Positions 16,334 through 22,705 of a DNA stretch of 22,705 nucleotides are shown one piece after another. The notes under the pieces are model-generated. The model worked only from the letters and a program-made list of their open reading frames with translations, was not told the DNA's origin and did not search any database. How positions within the stretch are numbered: the stretch's first letter is position 1; the number at the start of each line of letters is the position of its first letter. The position numbers and the translations under genes were made by a program. The stretch is from HRBIN12 sp964640965 (GTDB lineage: Bacteria > Actinomycetota > UBA4738 > HRBIN12): contig CAZXJB010000031.1 of NCBI GenBank assembly GCA_964640965.1, positions 1-22,705 on the forward strand. The letters are read 5' to 3'.

Positions 16334-16364
16334 CGGCTCGCCTCCGTCGGGGGCCGGGAGGAGG

Positions 16365-16832
16365 TCACAGCCGCAGGCCCTCCGCCAGGTCGTCCTTGAA
16401 CTTCCACAGCCGGGCCTGGATCTCCGCGTCGGCGACGCCCAGGATCTGGGCGGCGAGGACCGCCGCGTTCACCGACGCGTCGACCCCGACGGTCGCCACC
16501 GGGACGCCCCGCGGCATCTGGGCCGTCACGACGAGGGCCATCGTGCCGTCCATGTGCTCGGAGGCGATCGGCACCCCGATCACCGGGAGGATCGTCCGCG
16601 CGGCCACGGCCGCCGCCAGGTGCCCCGAGATCCCCGTCGTGCAGATCACGACCTTCAGCCCGCGCTCGAACGCCGTCCGCGCGTACTCGTCCACGACGTC
16701 GGGGCTGCGCGAGGCCGACATCACCCGCGTCTCGTGGGGGATCCCGAGCTTCTCCAGGATCGCGCCGGCCTGCTGCATGACCGCGAGCTCCGAGGGCGAG
16801 GCGACGAGGACCCCGACGACCGGCTCCGTCAT
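16365..16832 (-). CDS. purE: PurE-like phosphoribosylaminoimidazole carboxylase/mutase with altered active site
   Basis: This encodes a 155-residue PurE-family protein. The fold-level pattern is clear: GLKVVICTTGISGHLAAAVA (58-77), LPVIGVPIAS (82-91), VTAQMPRGVPVATVGVDAS (102-120) and a helical C-terminus. Its place between purD and purB, with an ATGA overlap with purD, argues for action in the AIR-to-CAIR step. Two substrate-site motifs deviate. The usual GSxSD reads ASPSE (11-15). The near-invariant SAHRTP reads SASRSP (39-44), so the catalytic histidine is Ser41, with codon TCG, not one base from His. No purK is present in the window. It could use another acid/base residue (His33 or His71 are candidates), or have a related function. 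The family call is firm; the exact activity is uncertain. Confidence 0.85.
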   Translation of the reverse strand: MTEPVVGVLVASPSELAVMQQAGAILEKLGIPHETRVMSASRSPDVVDEYARTAFERGLKVVICTTGISGHLAAAVAARTILPVIGVPIASEHMDGTMALVVTAQMPRGVPVATVGVDASVNAAVLAAQILGVADAEIQARLWKFKDDLAEGLRL

Positions 16833-18115
16833 CCCGCACCCCCCTCCGCCGCGGCCGCGGCGATGTCCGACCGATGGTGCATGCCCCGGAAGCGGATGCG
16901 CGCGAGCGCTTGGTAGGCCACCTCCCGGGCCCGCGCGATCGTGTCCCCCAGGCCGCTCACCGCCAGCACCCTGCCCCCGGCGGTGACCACTCTACCGTCT
17001 CGGCGGGCGGTCCCGGCGTGGAAGACGACGGCGCCGGGCACGGCCGCCGCCTCCTCGAGGCCCTCGATCTCGAACCCGGTCTCGTGCGGGCCCGGGTAGC
17101 CGCCCGAGGCCGCGACGACGGTGACGCAGGCGCCTTCGTCCAGCTCGACCCGCGCGGCCCCGAGGTCGCCGCCGGCGCAGGCGAGCAGCGCCCGCGCGAG
17201 GCCCGAGCGCACCCGCGGCATCAGCACCTGGGTCTCGGGGTCCCCGAACCGGCAGTTGAACTCGAGCACCCGCGGCCCGTCGGCGGTGAGCATGAGCCCG
17301 GCGTACAGCACGCCGCGGTAGTCGACGCCCTCGGCGGCGAGCGCCTCGGCGGTGCGCGCGAGGACCCCCTCCCAGATCCCCCGCGCCGCCCGCTCGTCCA
17401 CGAAGGGGACCGGCGAGTAGGCGCCCATGCCGCCGGTGTTCGGTCCGGCGTCCTGATCGAGCGCCCGCTTGAAGTCCTGCGCCATCCCGAGCGGCAGGAC
17501 GCGCCGCCCGTCGGTGAGCGCGAAGGCCGACACCTCCCGCCCCGCGAGGTGCTCCTCGACGAGCACCGTCGCGCCGGCGGGCCCGAAGGCGCCGCGGACG
17601 AGGCAGTCCTCGAGGGCGCGGACGGCGCGCTCCCGCTCCTCGGTCACGACCACGCCCTTGCCCGCGGCGAGCCCGTCGGCCTTCACGACGTACGGCGGGC
17701 CGAGCTCCTCGAGCGCCGCGAGGCCCTCGGCCACGCTCCCGACCGTGCGCGCGCGCCCGGTCGGGATGCCGTGGCGCTCGCACAGGGCCTTCGTCCAGGC
17801 CTTGGACCCCTCCAAGCGAGCCCCGGCTCGACCCGGACCGAAGGTCGGCACGCCGCGCGCGCGGAGCTCGTCGGCGAGGCCGGCGACGAGCGGTGCCTCG
17901 GGTCCGACGACGACGAGGTCCACGCGCTCGCGCTCGGCGACGTCGGCCGCGGCGTCCACGTCGGTGACGTCGAGCGGCAGGCACCGCGCCTCGGCGGCGA
18001 TGCCCGGGTTGCCGGGCGCGGCGAGGACCTCGCCGACGTCGGGGTCGCGCGCCAGGCGCCAGGCGAGGGCGTGCTCGCGCCCGCCGCCGCCGACCACCAG
18101 GACCCGGAGGCTCAC
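16829..18115 (-). CDS. purD: Phosphoribosylamine-glycine ligase PurD (GAR synthetase)
   Basis: This encodes a 428-residue ATP-grasp enzyme making GAR from phosphoribosylamine, glycine and ATP. The N-terminal nucleotide loop VLVVGGGGREHALAWRL (5-21) is diagnostic. VVVGPEAPLVAGLAD, FGPGRAGARLEGSKAWTK, VVKADGLAAGKGVVV, PNTGGMGAYSP and LEFNCRFGDPETQVLM follow in order and cover the ATP-grasp and metal-binding sites. The start is GTG at 18115, 22 bp after purA, with no strong ribosome-binding site. Its stop overlaps the purE ATG. Confidence 0.97.
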   Translation of the reverse strand: MSLRVLVVGGGGREHALAWRLARDPDVGEVLAAPGNPGIAAEARCLPLDVTDVDAAADVAERERVDLVVVGPEAPLVAGLADELRARGVPTFGPGRAGARLEGSKAWTKALCERHGIPTGRARTVGSVAEGLAALEELGPPYVVKADGLAAGKGVVVTEERERAVRALEDCLVRGAFGPAGATVLVEEHLAGREVSAFALTDGRRVLPLGMAQDFKRALDQDAGPNTGGMGAYSPVPFVDERAARGIWEGVLARTAEALAAEGVDYRGVLYAGLMLTADGPRVLEFNCRFGDPETQVLMPRVRSGLARALLACAGGDLGAARVELDEGACVTVVAASGGYPGPHETGFEIEGLEEAAAVPGAVVFHAGTARRDGRVVTAGGRVLAVSGLGDTIARAREVAYQALARIRFRGMHHRSDIAAAAAEGGAG

Positions 18116-18137
18116 CGCGCGCCCACGCCCCGCTCGC

Positions 18138-19412
18138 TCACGGCACGGAGAGGCTCTGCTCGCGCGCCGGGCCCACCGAGACCATCCGCACCGGGACCCC
18201 GACGAGCTCGCTCACGCGCTCGACGTAGGCCCGTGCCGCCTTCGGCAGGTCCTCGAGCGTCCGGACCGCTCCGAGCTCCTCGCCCCAGCCCTCGAGCTCC
18301 TCGTAGACGGGCTCGGCGCGGTGGAAGAGCGACTGGTGCGGCGGCACGTCCTCGAAGGTCTCCCCGTCCGCTCGGTACGCCACGCAGACCTTGACCCGCT
18401 CGAACCCGGAGAGCACGTCGAGCTTGGTGAGGAACAGCTCGGTGAGCCCGTTCACCCGCGCCGCGTACCGGAGGATCACCGCGTCGAACCAGCCGCAGCG
18501 CCGCTTGCGGCCGGTGGTCGTCCCGTACTCGCGCCCGCGCTCGCCCATCCGCTCGCCGTCGGGCCCGAGGTCCTCGGTGGGGAACGGCCCCGCGCCGACC
18601 CGCGTCACGTACGCCTTCGTCACCCCGATCACGCGCTCCACCTCGTGCGGCCCGATCCCCGCGGAGGCGAGCGCGTACCCCGCCACGGGGTTCGAGGAGG
18701 TGACGAAGGGGTACGTGCCCTTGTCGAGGTCGAGCATCGTGCCCTGCGCGCCCTCGAGCAGCACGTTCCGCCCCTCGCGGAGCCCCTCGTGCAGGAGCCG
18801 CGAGGTGTCCACGACGTACGGCCGCAGGCGCTCGGCGTAGCCCATGTAGTCCCGCACGATCCGCTCGGCCTCGAGCGGGAGGCGGTTGTAGACCTTCGTG
18901 AGGATCAGGTTCTTCTCCTTGAGGACCACGTCGAGCTTCTCGCGGAAGATCTTCTCGTCGAAGAGGTCCTGGACGCGGAGGCCGATCCGGGCCGCCTTGT
19001 CCGCGTAGGCCGGCCCGATGCCCCGCTTCGTCGTGCCGAGCGCGTGCTTGCCGAGGTAGCGCTCGGTCACCTTCTCGAGCTCGAGGTGGTAGGGCATGAT
19101 CATGTGCGCGTTGTTCGAGACGCGCAGCCGGCTCACGTCCAGGCCGAGGGCCGTGAGCGCGTCCATCTCCTCGAGCAGCACCCGAGGGTCGACCACGACC
19201 CCATCGGCGATGACCGAGGTGATGTGGGGGTACAGGATCCCCGAGGGCACGAGGTGCAGCCGCAGCTCGTGGCCCTGGGCGACGATCGTGTGGCCGGCGT
19301 TGTTGCCCCCCTGGTAGCGGACCACGAAGTCCACCTGGTCCGCGAGGTAGTCGGTGGCCTTGCCCTTGCCCTCGTCCCCCCACTGGGTCCCGATCACGAT
19401 GGAGGCCGGCAT
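18138..19412 (-). CDS. purA: Adenylosuccinate synthetase PurA
   Basis: This encodes the 424-residue GTP-dependent enzyme making adenylosuccinate from IMP and aspartate. Motifs: the P-loop GTQWGDEGKGK (8-18) with catalytic Asp14, RYQGGNNAGHT (33-42 region) with catalytic His42, LGTTKRGIGPAYADK, LLEGAQGTMLDLDKGTYPFV, TSSNPVAGY, and TTGRKRRCGWFD. All are intact. It is the first gene of the operon (purA-D-E-B-C-S-Q-L), unusual in that an AMP-branch enzyme leads genes for the common IMP pathway. GAGG lies 5 nt before the ATG, with a TANNNT-type promoter element immediately upstream. Confidence 0.97.
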   Translation of the reverse strand: MPASIVIGTQWGDEGKGKATDYLADQVDFVVRYQGGNNAGHTIVAQGHELRLHLVPSGILYPHITSVIADGVVVDPRVLLEEMDALTALGLDVSRLRVSNNAHMIMPYHLELEKVTERYLGKHALGTTKRGIGPAYADKAARIGLRVQDLFDEKIFREKLDVVLKEKNLILTKVYNRLPLEAERIVRDYMGYAERLRPYVVDTSRLLHEGLREGRNVLLEGAQGTMLDLDKGTYPFVTSSNPVAGYALASAGIGPHEVERVIGVTKAYVTRVGAGPFPTEDLGPDGERMGERGREYGTTTGRKRRCGWFDAVILRYAARVNGLTELFLTKLDVLSGFERVKVCVAYRADGETFEDVPPHQSLFHRAEPVYEELEGWGEELGAVRTLEDLPKAARAYVERVSELVGVPVRMVSVGPAREQSLSVP

Positions 19413-19421
19413 GACGACCTC

Positions 19422-19427
19422 AGTCTA
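19422..19427 (-). promoter_or_regulatory. Candidate -10 element (TAGACT) for purA
   Basis: On the minus strand TAGACT matches the actinobacterial TANNNT -10 consensus and ends 9 nt before the purA ATG. The transcript would therefore have a leader of only a few bases or none. No convincing -35 was seen. The element lies between the upstream terminator hairpin and purA, which is the right place for the operon promoter. Confidence 0.4.
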
Positions 19428-19489
19428 TCCGGGGCGCCGGGCCGACCCCCGGGCAGGGGCGCACACCCTCGGGCGGACGCCGCGGACGC

Positions 19490-19516
19490 GGGCACGGAGG
19501 GTCGCCCTCCGTGCCC
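19490..19516 (-). terminator. Strong hairpin terminator after the dodecin gene
   Basis: GGGCACGGAGGG (19490-19501) and CCCTCCGTGCCC (19505-19516) form a perfect 12-bp stem with a 3-nt loop, 5 bp beyond the dodecin stop codon. No T-tract follows on the minus strand, as is common for terminators in high-GC actinobacteria. It would insulate the aldolase-dodecin unit from purA. Confidence 0.7.
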
Positions 19517-19521
19517 CGCCC

Positions 19522-19725
19522 TCAGCGCTCGAGCCGGAACGCGATCTGGACGTGCGTGTGGTACTCGGCGATCTGCCCGTCCCGGATCACGGCGCTCGTC
19601 CCGAGGATGTCCATCCGCTCGATGTGCCGGATGGTCTTCGCGGCCTCGGCGAGCGCCTGCTTGGCGGCGTCGCTCCAGGACTCGGTCGAGACCCCCACCA
19701 CGTCGATCGTCTTGATGACCGGCAT
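19522..19725 (-). CDS. Dodecin family protein
   Basis: This encodes a 67-residue small protein expected to assemble as a dodecamer. It shows the beta-alpha-beta-beta layout of the family: IKTIDVVGVSTESWSDAAKQ (4-23), a helix through AAKTIRHI, then GQIAEYHTHVQIAFRLER at the C-terminus. Flavin-binding dodecins carry a stacking tryptophan in a NLDWFEV-like segment; the matching segment here reads HIERMDIL, so that residue is lost. The STESW stretch instead recalls the calcium-type dodecins. The start is tandem GTG-ATG; the ATG at 19725 has the better spacing from GGAGG. The Shine-Dalgarno sequence overlaps the stop of the upstream aldolase gene (TAGGAGG), so the two are co-translated. Confidence 0.88.
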   Translation of the reverse strand: MPVIKTIDVVGVSTESWSDAAKQALAEAAKTIRHIERMDILGTSAVIRDGQIAEYHTHVQIAFRLER

Positions 19726-19734
19726 CACGGCCTC

Positions 19735-20640
19735 CTACCCCGCCTCGTACACGTCGATGAACCGGCGGTAGTTCGCCGCGATCCGCTTCGCGGCCTCCTC
19801 CCGCCCGAGCTGCCCGTCGACGTAGGACTTCAGCGGGTCCCACCAGATCGAGCGACCGATGGCGAACCCGATGTAGCCGGGCACGCCCCGGCCCGTCCGG
19901 AGCCAGTGGTCCACGGCGGCGTCGTCGGCGCCGCGGCCGAGGACGACGCACGCGACCCCGTCGCGCCCGTCGGCCCGGCACTCGGCCGAGATCATCTCGC
20001 AGTCCTCGCGCCGGTCGATCCCCTCGATCTTCCAGATGTCGGGCTCGACGCCGGTCTCCTGGAGCTGCCGGATCGCCTCCCGCATCAGCTTCGGCCGCTC
20101 CTCGCGGTCCCAGCGCTGCTCGTCGCCGCCCGCGGCCTCCACCTGGTGGGGCAGCGGCGGCACGAGGAGCTCGAACAGGAACAGCCGGCCCCGCTCGTGC
20201 AGCCAGTCGCCGAGGCGACGCAGCCGCTCCCCCTGGCGCCGGTTCATCTCCGCGTCGCCCTCGGGGTTCCAGCGCACCAGCACCTTCGAGAAGGTGGGGT
20301 CGAACGCCTCGATGTGGCGACCGAAGTCCTCGCCGTACTCGTAGTCGAACTCGTCCTGGCCGCTCTTCTCGACCGGCATCGCGAACGTGAGCCCGCGAGC
20401 CTTCGCGTCCCGGGCGATGTCGGCGCCGAACTGCTCGTCGACGAGCGCCCCGGCGGCCTCCCTCGGGACGCCCTCGTCGAGCGCGCGGAGCAGGCCCTCG
20501 TAGATGACCCGCTTCGCGTCGGAGATGCGGGCGGCCTCCTCGGGGGTGGGCTCCCCCGTGACCCCGAAGAACTTCTTCTGGAACGACCCTCGGTGGTCGA
20601 AGGCCAGGATGTACAGCGGCTTGTCGTAGCCGAGCGCCAT
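19735..20640 (-). CDS. Stand-alone DUF2090 aldolase-like protein (IolC C-terminal domain family)
   Basis: This encodes a 301-residue protein matching the DUF2090 domain. That domain is usually fused behind the PfkB kinase in IolC of inositol catabolism, where it is assigned as 2-deoxy-5-keto-gluconate-6-phosphate aldolase. Here it is alone and full length. Family-like segments: LYILAFDHRGSFQKKFFG (9-26), ALVDEQFGADIARDA (65-79), KVLVRWNPEGD (119-129), EPDIWKIEGIDR (199-210) and YIGFAIGRSIWWDPL (256-270). The WKIEG segment resembles the Schiff-base lysine motif of LacD-type class I aldolases, making Lys204 a candidate; this is inference. No other inositol gene is in the window, so the substrate is open. 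The start is ATG with AAAGGAG 8 nt upstream. Confidence 0.8.
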   Translation of the reverse strand: MALGYDKPLYILAFDHRGSFQKKFFGVTGEPTPEEAARISDAKRVIYEGLLRALDEGVPREAAGALVDEQFGADIARDAKARGLTFAMPVEKSGQDEFDYEYGEDFGRHIEAFDPTFSKVLVRWNPEGDAEMNRRQGERLRRLGDWLHERGRLFLFELLVPPLPHQVEAAGGDEQRWDREERPKLMREAIRQLQETGVEPDIWKIEGIDRREDCEMISAECRADGRDGVACVVLGRGADDAAVDHWLRTGRGVPGYIGFAIGRSIWWDPLKSYVDGQLGREEAAKRIAANYRRFIDVYEAG

Positions 20641-20658
20641 GCGTCCCGCTCCTTTCCT

Positions 20659-20700
20659 CTCCTGCTTCCCGGCTCCTGCTTCCCGGCTCCTGCTCCCCCG
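20659..20700. repeat. 14-bp tandem repeat, three units
   Basis: CTCCTGCTTCCCGG is repeated exactly at 20659-20672 and 20673-20686, and with two mismatches at 20687-20700. The array fills most of the 71-bp gap between the hydrolase gene (ending at 20712) and the DUF2090 gene (starting at 20640). Read on the minus strand each unit contains GCAGGAG, a Shine-Dalgarno-like string, upstream of the true ribosome-binding site. Confidence 0.9.
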
Positions 20701-20711
20701 CGTCCTCGCCC

Positions 20712-21353
20712 CTAGGGCCGCTCGAAGGGGTTCGTCGGCGTGAGCACCTCCACCGGCACCGGGGCCGCCTGCTCGCGGAACCGCTCGGCGTCCGAGGGCG
20801 AGCCGACGACGAACCCGAAGTGCATGGGCACCGCGAGCTCGGGCTTCATCGCCTTCACCAGGCCCGCGGCCTCGCGGGCATCCATCGTGTAGGTCCCCCC
20901 GATCGGGACCATCGCCACCCGGGTGGAGAGGGACTCGAGCTCGGGCAGCGCGTCGGTGTCCCCTCCGTGGTAGTACGTGCGCCCCCCGTACTCGAACACG
21001 TACCCCACCCAGCCGTTCCGCCTCGGGTGCATCTCGAGCCGCGCCTCGACGATGTTGTACGCGGGGACCGTCTCGAAGCGGAACCCGCCGACCTCATGGG
21101 TCTCGCCGGGGGCGACCGGCGTGACGTCGCCCGAGAGCTCGCGCGCGACGTCGCGGGGCGCGACGAGCTTCGTCGAGGGCCCCCGCAGGCGCTCGATCTC
21201 CTCCGGCTGGAAGTGGTCGAAGTGGGCGTGCGTGATGAGGATGAGGTCGGCCGGCACGGGGTCGGTCACCCCCCACGGGTCGACGTAGACCACGGGTCCG
21301 TCCCCCCGCCACCGCATCGCCGACTGCCGGAACCAGGTGATGCCTTCGAGCAT
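20712..21353 (-). CDS. Metallo-beta-lactamase-fold metal-dependent hydrolase (UlaG/UPF0173-like)
   Basis: This encodes a 213-residue cytoplasmic hydrolase. The metal-binding motif THAHFDH (41-47) supplies His42, His44, Asp46 and His47. A further ligand Asp132 lies in YHGGDTD (128-134) and His178 in VPMHFGF (176-181). The layout, with a short N-terminal strand (ITWFRQSA) and no lactamase-specific loops, resembles the UlaG/NAPE-PLD/UPF0173 group, whose substrates range from phosphodiesters to lactones. The exact substrate cannot be told. The start is ATG with GAGGAGG 5 nt upstream. It is divergent from the MFS gene with about 40 bp between, so they share a promoter region. Downstream lies the tandem repeat and then the DUF2090 gene, possibly in the same transcript. 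Confidence 0.88.
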   Translation of the reverse strand: MLEGITWFRQSAMRWRGDGPVVYVDPWGVTDPVPADLILITHAHFDHFQPEEIERLRGPSTKLVAPRDVARELSGDVTPVAPGETHEVGGFRFETVPAYNIVEARLEMHPRRNGWVGYVFEYGGRTYYHGGDTDALPELESLSTRVAMVPIGGTYTMDAREAAGLVKAMKPELAVPMHFGFVVGSPSDAERFREQAAPVPVEVLTPTNPFERP

Positions 21354-21380
21354 GGTGGCCTCCTCGGACGCGCTCCCCTG

Positions 21381-21386
21381 TAGTCT
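21381..21386 (+). promoter_or_regulatory. Candidate -10 element (TAGTCT) for the MFS gene
   Basis: TAGTCT fits the TANNNT -10 consensus and ends 8 nt before the GTG at 21395. This spacing suits a leaderless transcript and would explain why no Shine-Dalgarno sequence is visible. No clear -35 was found. Confidence 0.35.
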
Positions 21387-21394
21387 TGCAGACC

Positions 21395-22684
21395 GTGGGC
21401 GAGCCGGTGGAGTCGCTCGGGGGTCTGCGGTCCAGCCTCTCGCTCCTCCGCCGGAACCCCGACTTCCGTCGACTGTACCTCGCCTCGTTCATCTCGCTCG
21501 GCGGCGACTGGTTCCTGCTCGTCGCGCTCTTCGCCCTCGCGCTCGAGCTCACCGGGTCCGCCGTCTCGGTCGCGCTCCTCGTGGTCTCCCAGGAGATCCC
21601 CTTCTTCCTCATGTCCCCCGTGGGGGGTGCGCTCGCGGACCGGGTCGACCGCCGGCGCCTCATGGTGGCCTGCGACCTCGTCCGCGCCGCGCTCTGCCTG
21701 GGGTTCCTCCTCGTCGACGACGCCGGCTCGATGTGGGTCGCCTACCTGCTGCTCGCCGCGATCGCCTCGCTGAGCGCCGTGTTCGACCCGGCCTCGAGCG
21801 CCGCGTTCCCGAACCTGGTGGAGGACGCCGACCTCGGCCCGGCGAACGCCCTGTTCGGGTCGCTGTGGGGGACGATGCTCGCCCTCGGCGCGGCGGCCGG
21901 CGGGGTGGTGGCGGCGACGCTCGGCCGGGACGCCGCGTTCCTGGTGGACGCGGCCTCCTTCGCCGCCTCGGGGGCGCTGCTCTCCCGGATCCGCCGCCCC
22001 TTCGCGGGACCCCGCGACCCCGACGCCGAGCACCCGGGGATCCTCGCGGCCACCGCCGAGGTCGCCCGCTACGCGAGGAGCGACCGCCGGGTGCTCGCGC
22101 TGCTCTCGGTGAAGGCGGGGTTCGGCCTCGCGGCCGGCGTCATGGTGCTGCTGTCGGTCTTCGCCGAGAACGTCTACCGGGCCGGCGCGATCGGGATCGG
22201 GATCCTCATGGCCGCCCGCGGCGTCGGGGCGCTCATCGGACCGTTCCTCGGTCGGTGGGCCGCCGGTCCGCGGGACCGCCGCCTCTTCCACGCGATCGCG
22301 CTCGCGCTCGTCGTCTTCGGCCTCGGCTACACGGCCTTCGGCCTCATGCCCTCGCTGCTGCTCGCGGCCCCGGCGGTCGCCGTCGCCCACCTCGGCGGGG
22401 GCGCCCAGTGGACCCTCTCCACCTACGGCCTCCAGCGGCTCGTCCCCGACCACGTGCGCGGGCGGATCTTCGCCGTCGACTACGCCCTCATCACGCTCAC
22501 GCTCACGATCTCGAGCCTGATCACGGCCTGGGCCTCGAGCGCGCTCGGCGAGCGCCCGACCGCGGTCGGCCTCGGCCTGACGGCCCTGGCCTACGCCGGG
22601 CTGTGGGCCTGGCTCACCACCGACGTCCGCTCCCGCACGGCCCGCGAGGGGCACGCGCGCGCCCCCGACGCGGAGCGCGCCTGA
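21395..22684 (+). CDS. Major facilitator superfamily transporter (MFS_3/EntS-like)
   Basis: This encodes a roughly 430-residue integral membrane protein with about 10-12 hydrophobic helices. After a short cytoplasmic start (LLRRNPDFRRLYLASFISLGG) comes helix 1. The loop 2-3 motif GGALADRVDRRRLMVACDLVR is the MFS signature A in the form typical of MFS_3 exporters such as EntS. Helices 4-5 include LFGSLWGTMLALGAAAGGV. A central charged loop (about SRIRRPFAGPRDPDAEH) divides the halves, and the GRWAAGPRDRR loop follows in the second half. It is probably an efflux permease; the substrate is unknown. GTG at 21395 is preferred; an in-frame TTG at 21386 also exists, but it overlaps the likely -10. 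The stop is 21 bp from the window end. Confidence 0.88.
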   Translation: MGEPVESLGGLRSSLSLLRRNPDFRRLYLASFISLGGDWFLLVALFALALELTGSAVSVALLVVSQEIPFFLMSPVGGALADRVDRRRLMVACDLVRAALCLGFLLVDDAGSMWVAYLLLAAIASLSAVFDPASSAAFPNLVEDADLGPANALFGSLWGTMLALGAAAGGVVAATLGRDAAFLVDAASFAASGALLSRIRRPFAGPRDPDAEHPGILAATAEVARYARSDRRVLALLSVKAGFGLAAGVMVLLSVFAENVYRAGAIGIGILMAARGVGALIGPFLGRWAAGPRDRRLFHAIALALVVFGLGYTAFGLMPSLLLAAPAVAVAHLGGGAQWTLSTYGLQRLVPDHVRGRIFAVDYALITLTLTISSLITAWASSALGERPTAVGLGLTALAYAGLWAWLTTDVRSRTAREGHARAPDAERA

Positions 22685-22705
22685 CCCTACGCCTGCGAGC
22701 CCCCA

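Noticed and set aside
16690..16730. Sequencing error as the cause of the missing PurE histidine
   Set aside because: The codon is TCG and the surrounding motif changes are in frame; converting it to CAC or CAT needs more than one substitution.
1..22705. tRNA, rRNA, CRISPR array, insertion sequence, prophage or riboswitch
   Set aside because: Gaps are short (all under 200 bp) and none shows a cloverleaf, spaced repeats, transposase, integrase or a recognisable aptamer.

Overview
The window is very GC-rich (roughly 70% or more by eye), densely packed, and starts many genes with GTG. A PurS/PurQ/small-PurL purine operon, a flagellar operon in Gram-positive-like order and frequent four-base stop/start overlaps point to a deep-branching Actinomycetota-like bacterium. 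A high-GC Chloroflexota lineage cannot be excluded from the sequence alone. No rRNA, tRNA, CRISPR array, insertion sequence or phage gene was seen, and the content looks chromosomal and vertically inherited.

Layout. (1) Positions 25-5820, minus strand: a flagellar basal body/hook operon reading flgB-flgC-fliE-fliI-fliJ-[lytic transglycosylase/FliK-like fusion]-flgD-flgE. It resembles the Bacillus fla/che order, but fliF, fliG and fliH are missing between fliE and fliI. A perfect 12-bp inverted repeat lies just upstream of flgB. (2) Positions 6000-8392, plus strand, divergent from flgB: a signalling triad of membrane histidine kinase, Rcp1-like single-domain receiver, and receiver-GGDEF diguanylate cyclase. 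(3) Positions 8468-10846, minus: a large soluble PAS-PAS-GAF-PAS kinase of the NarX/DesK (HisKA_3) type with no partner regulator in view. (4) Positions 10919-19412, minus: a purine operon transcribed purA-purD-purE-purB-purC-purS-purQ-purL. It supplies most steps of IMP synthesis after PRPP amidation plus the first committed AMP step; purF, purN, purM, purK and purH are not in the window. (5) Positions 19522-20640, minus: a stand-alone DUF2090 (IolC C-terminal-like) aldolase followed by a dodecin, closed by a strong hairpin terminator. (6) Positions 20712-21353, minus: a metallo-beta-lactamase-fold hydrolase, divergent from an MFS exporter (21395-22684, plus).

The most notable observations are: a protein that appears to join a Slt-type peptidoglycan lytic domain to a FliK-like hook-length domain, with no Sec signal and at the fliK position; a PurE-like protein in the purine operon whose conserved active-site SAH motif reads SAS, so the catalytic histidine is serine; the missing fliFGH block; the inverted-repeat/direct-repeat cluster before flgB; and a 14-bp tandem repeat between the hydrolase and aldolase genes. 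None of these was tested computationally. All rest on reading the sequence and on general family knowledge.
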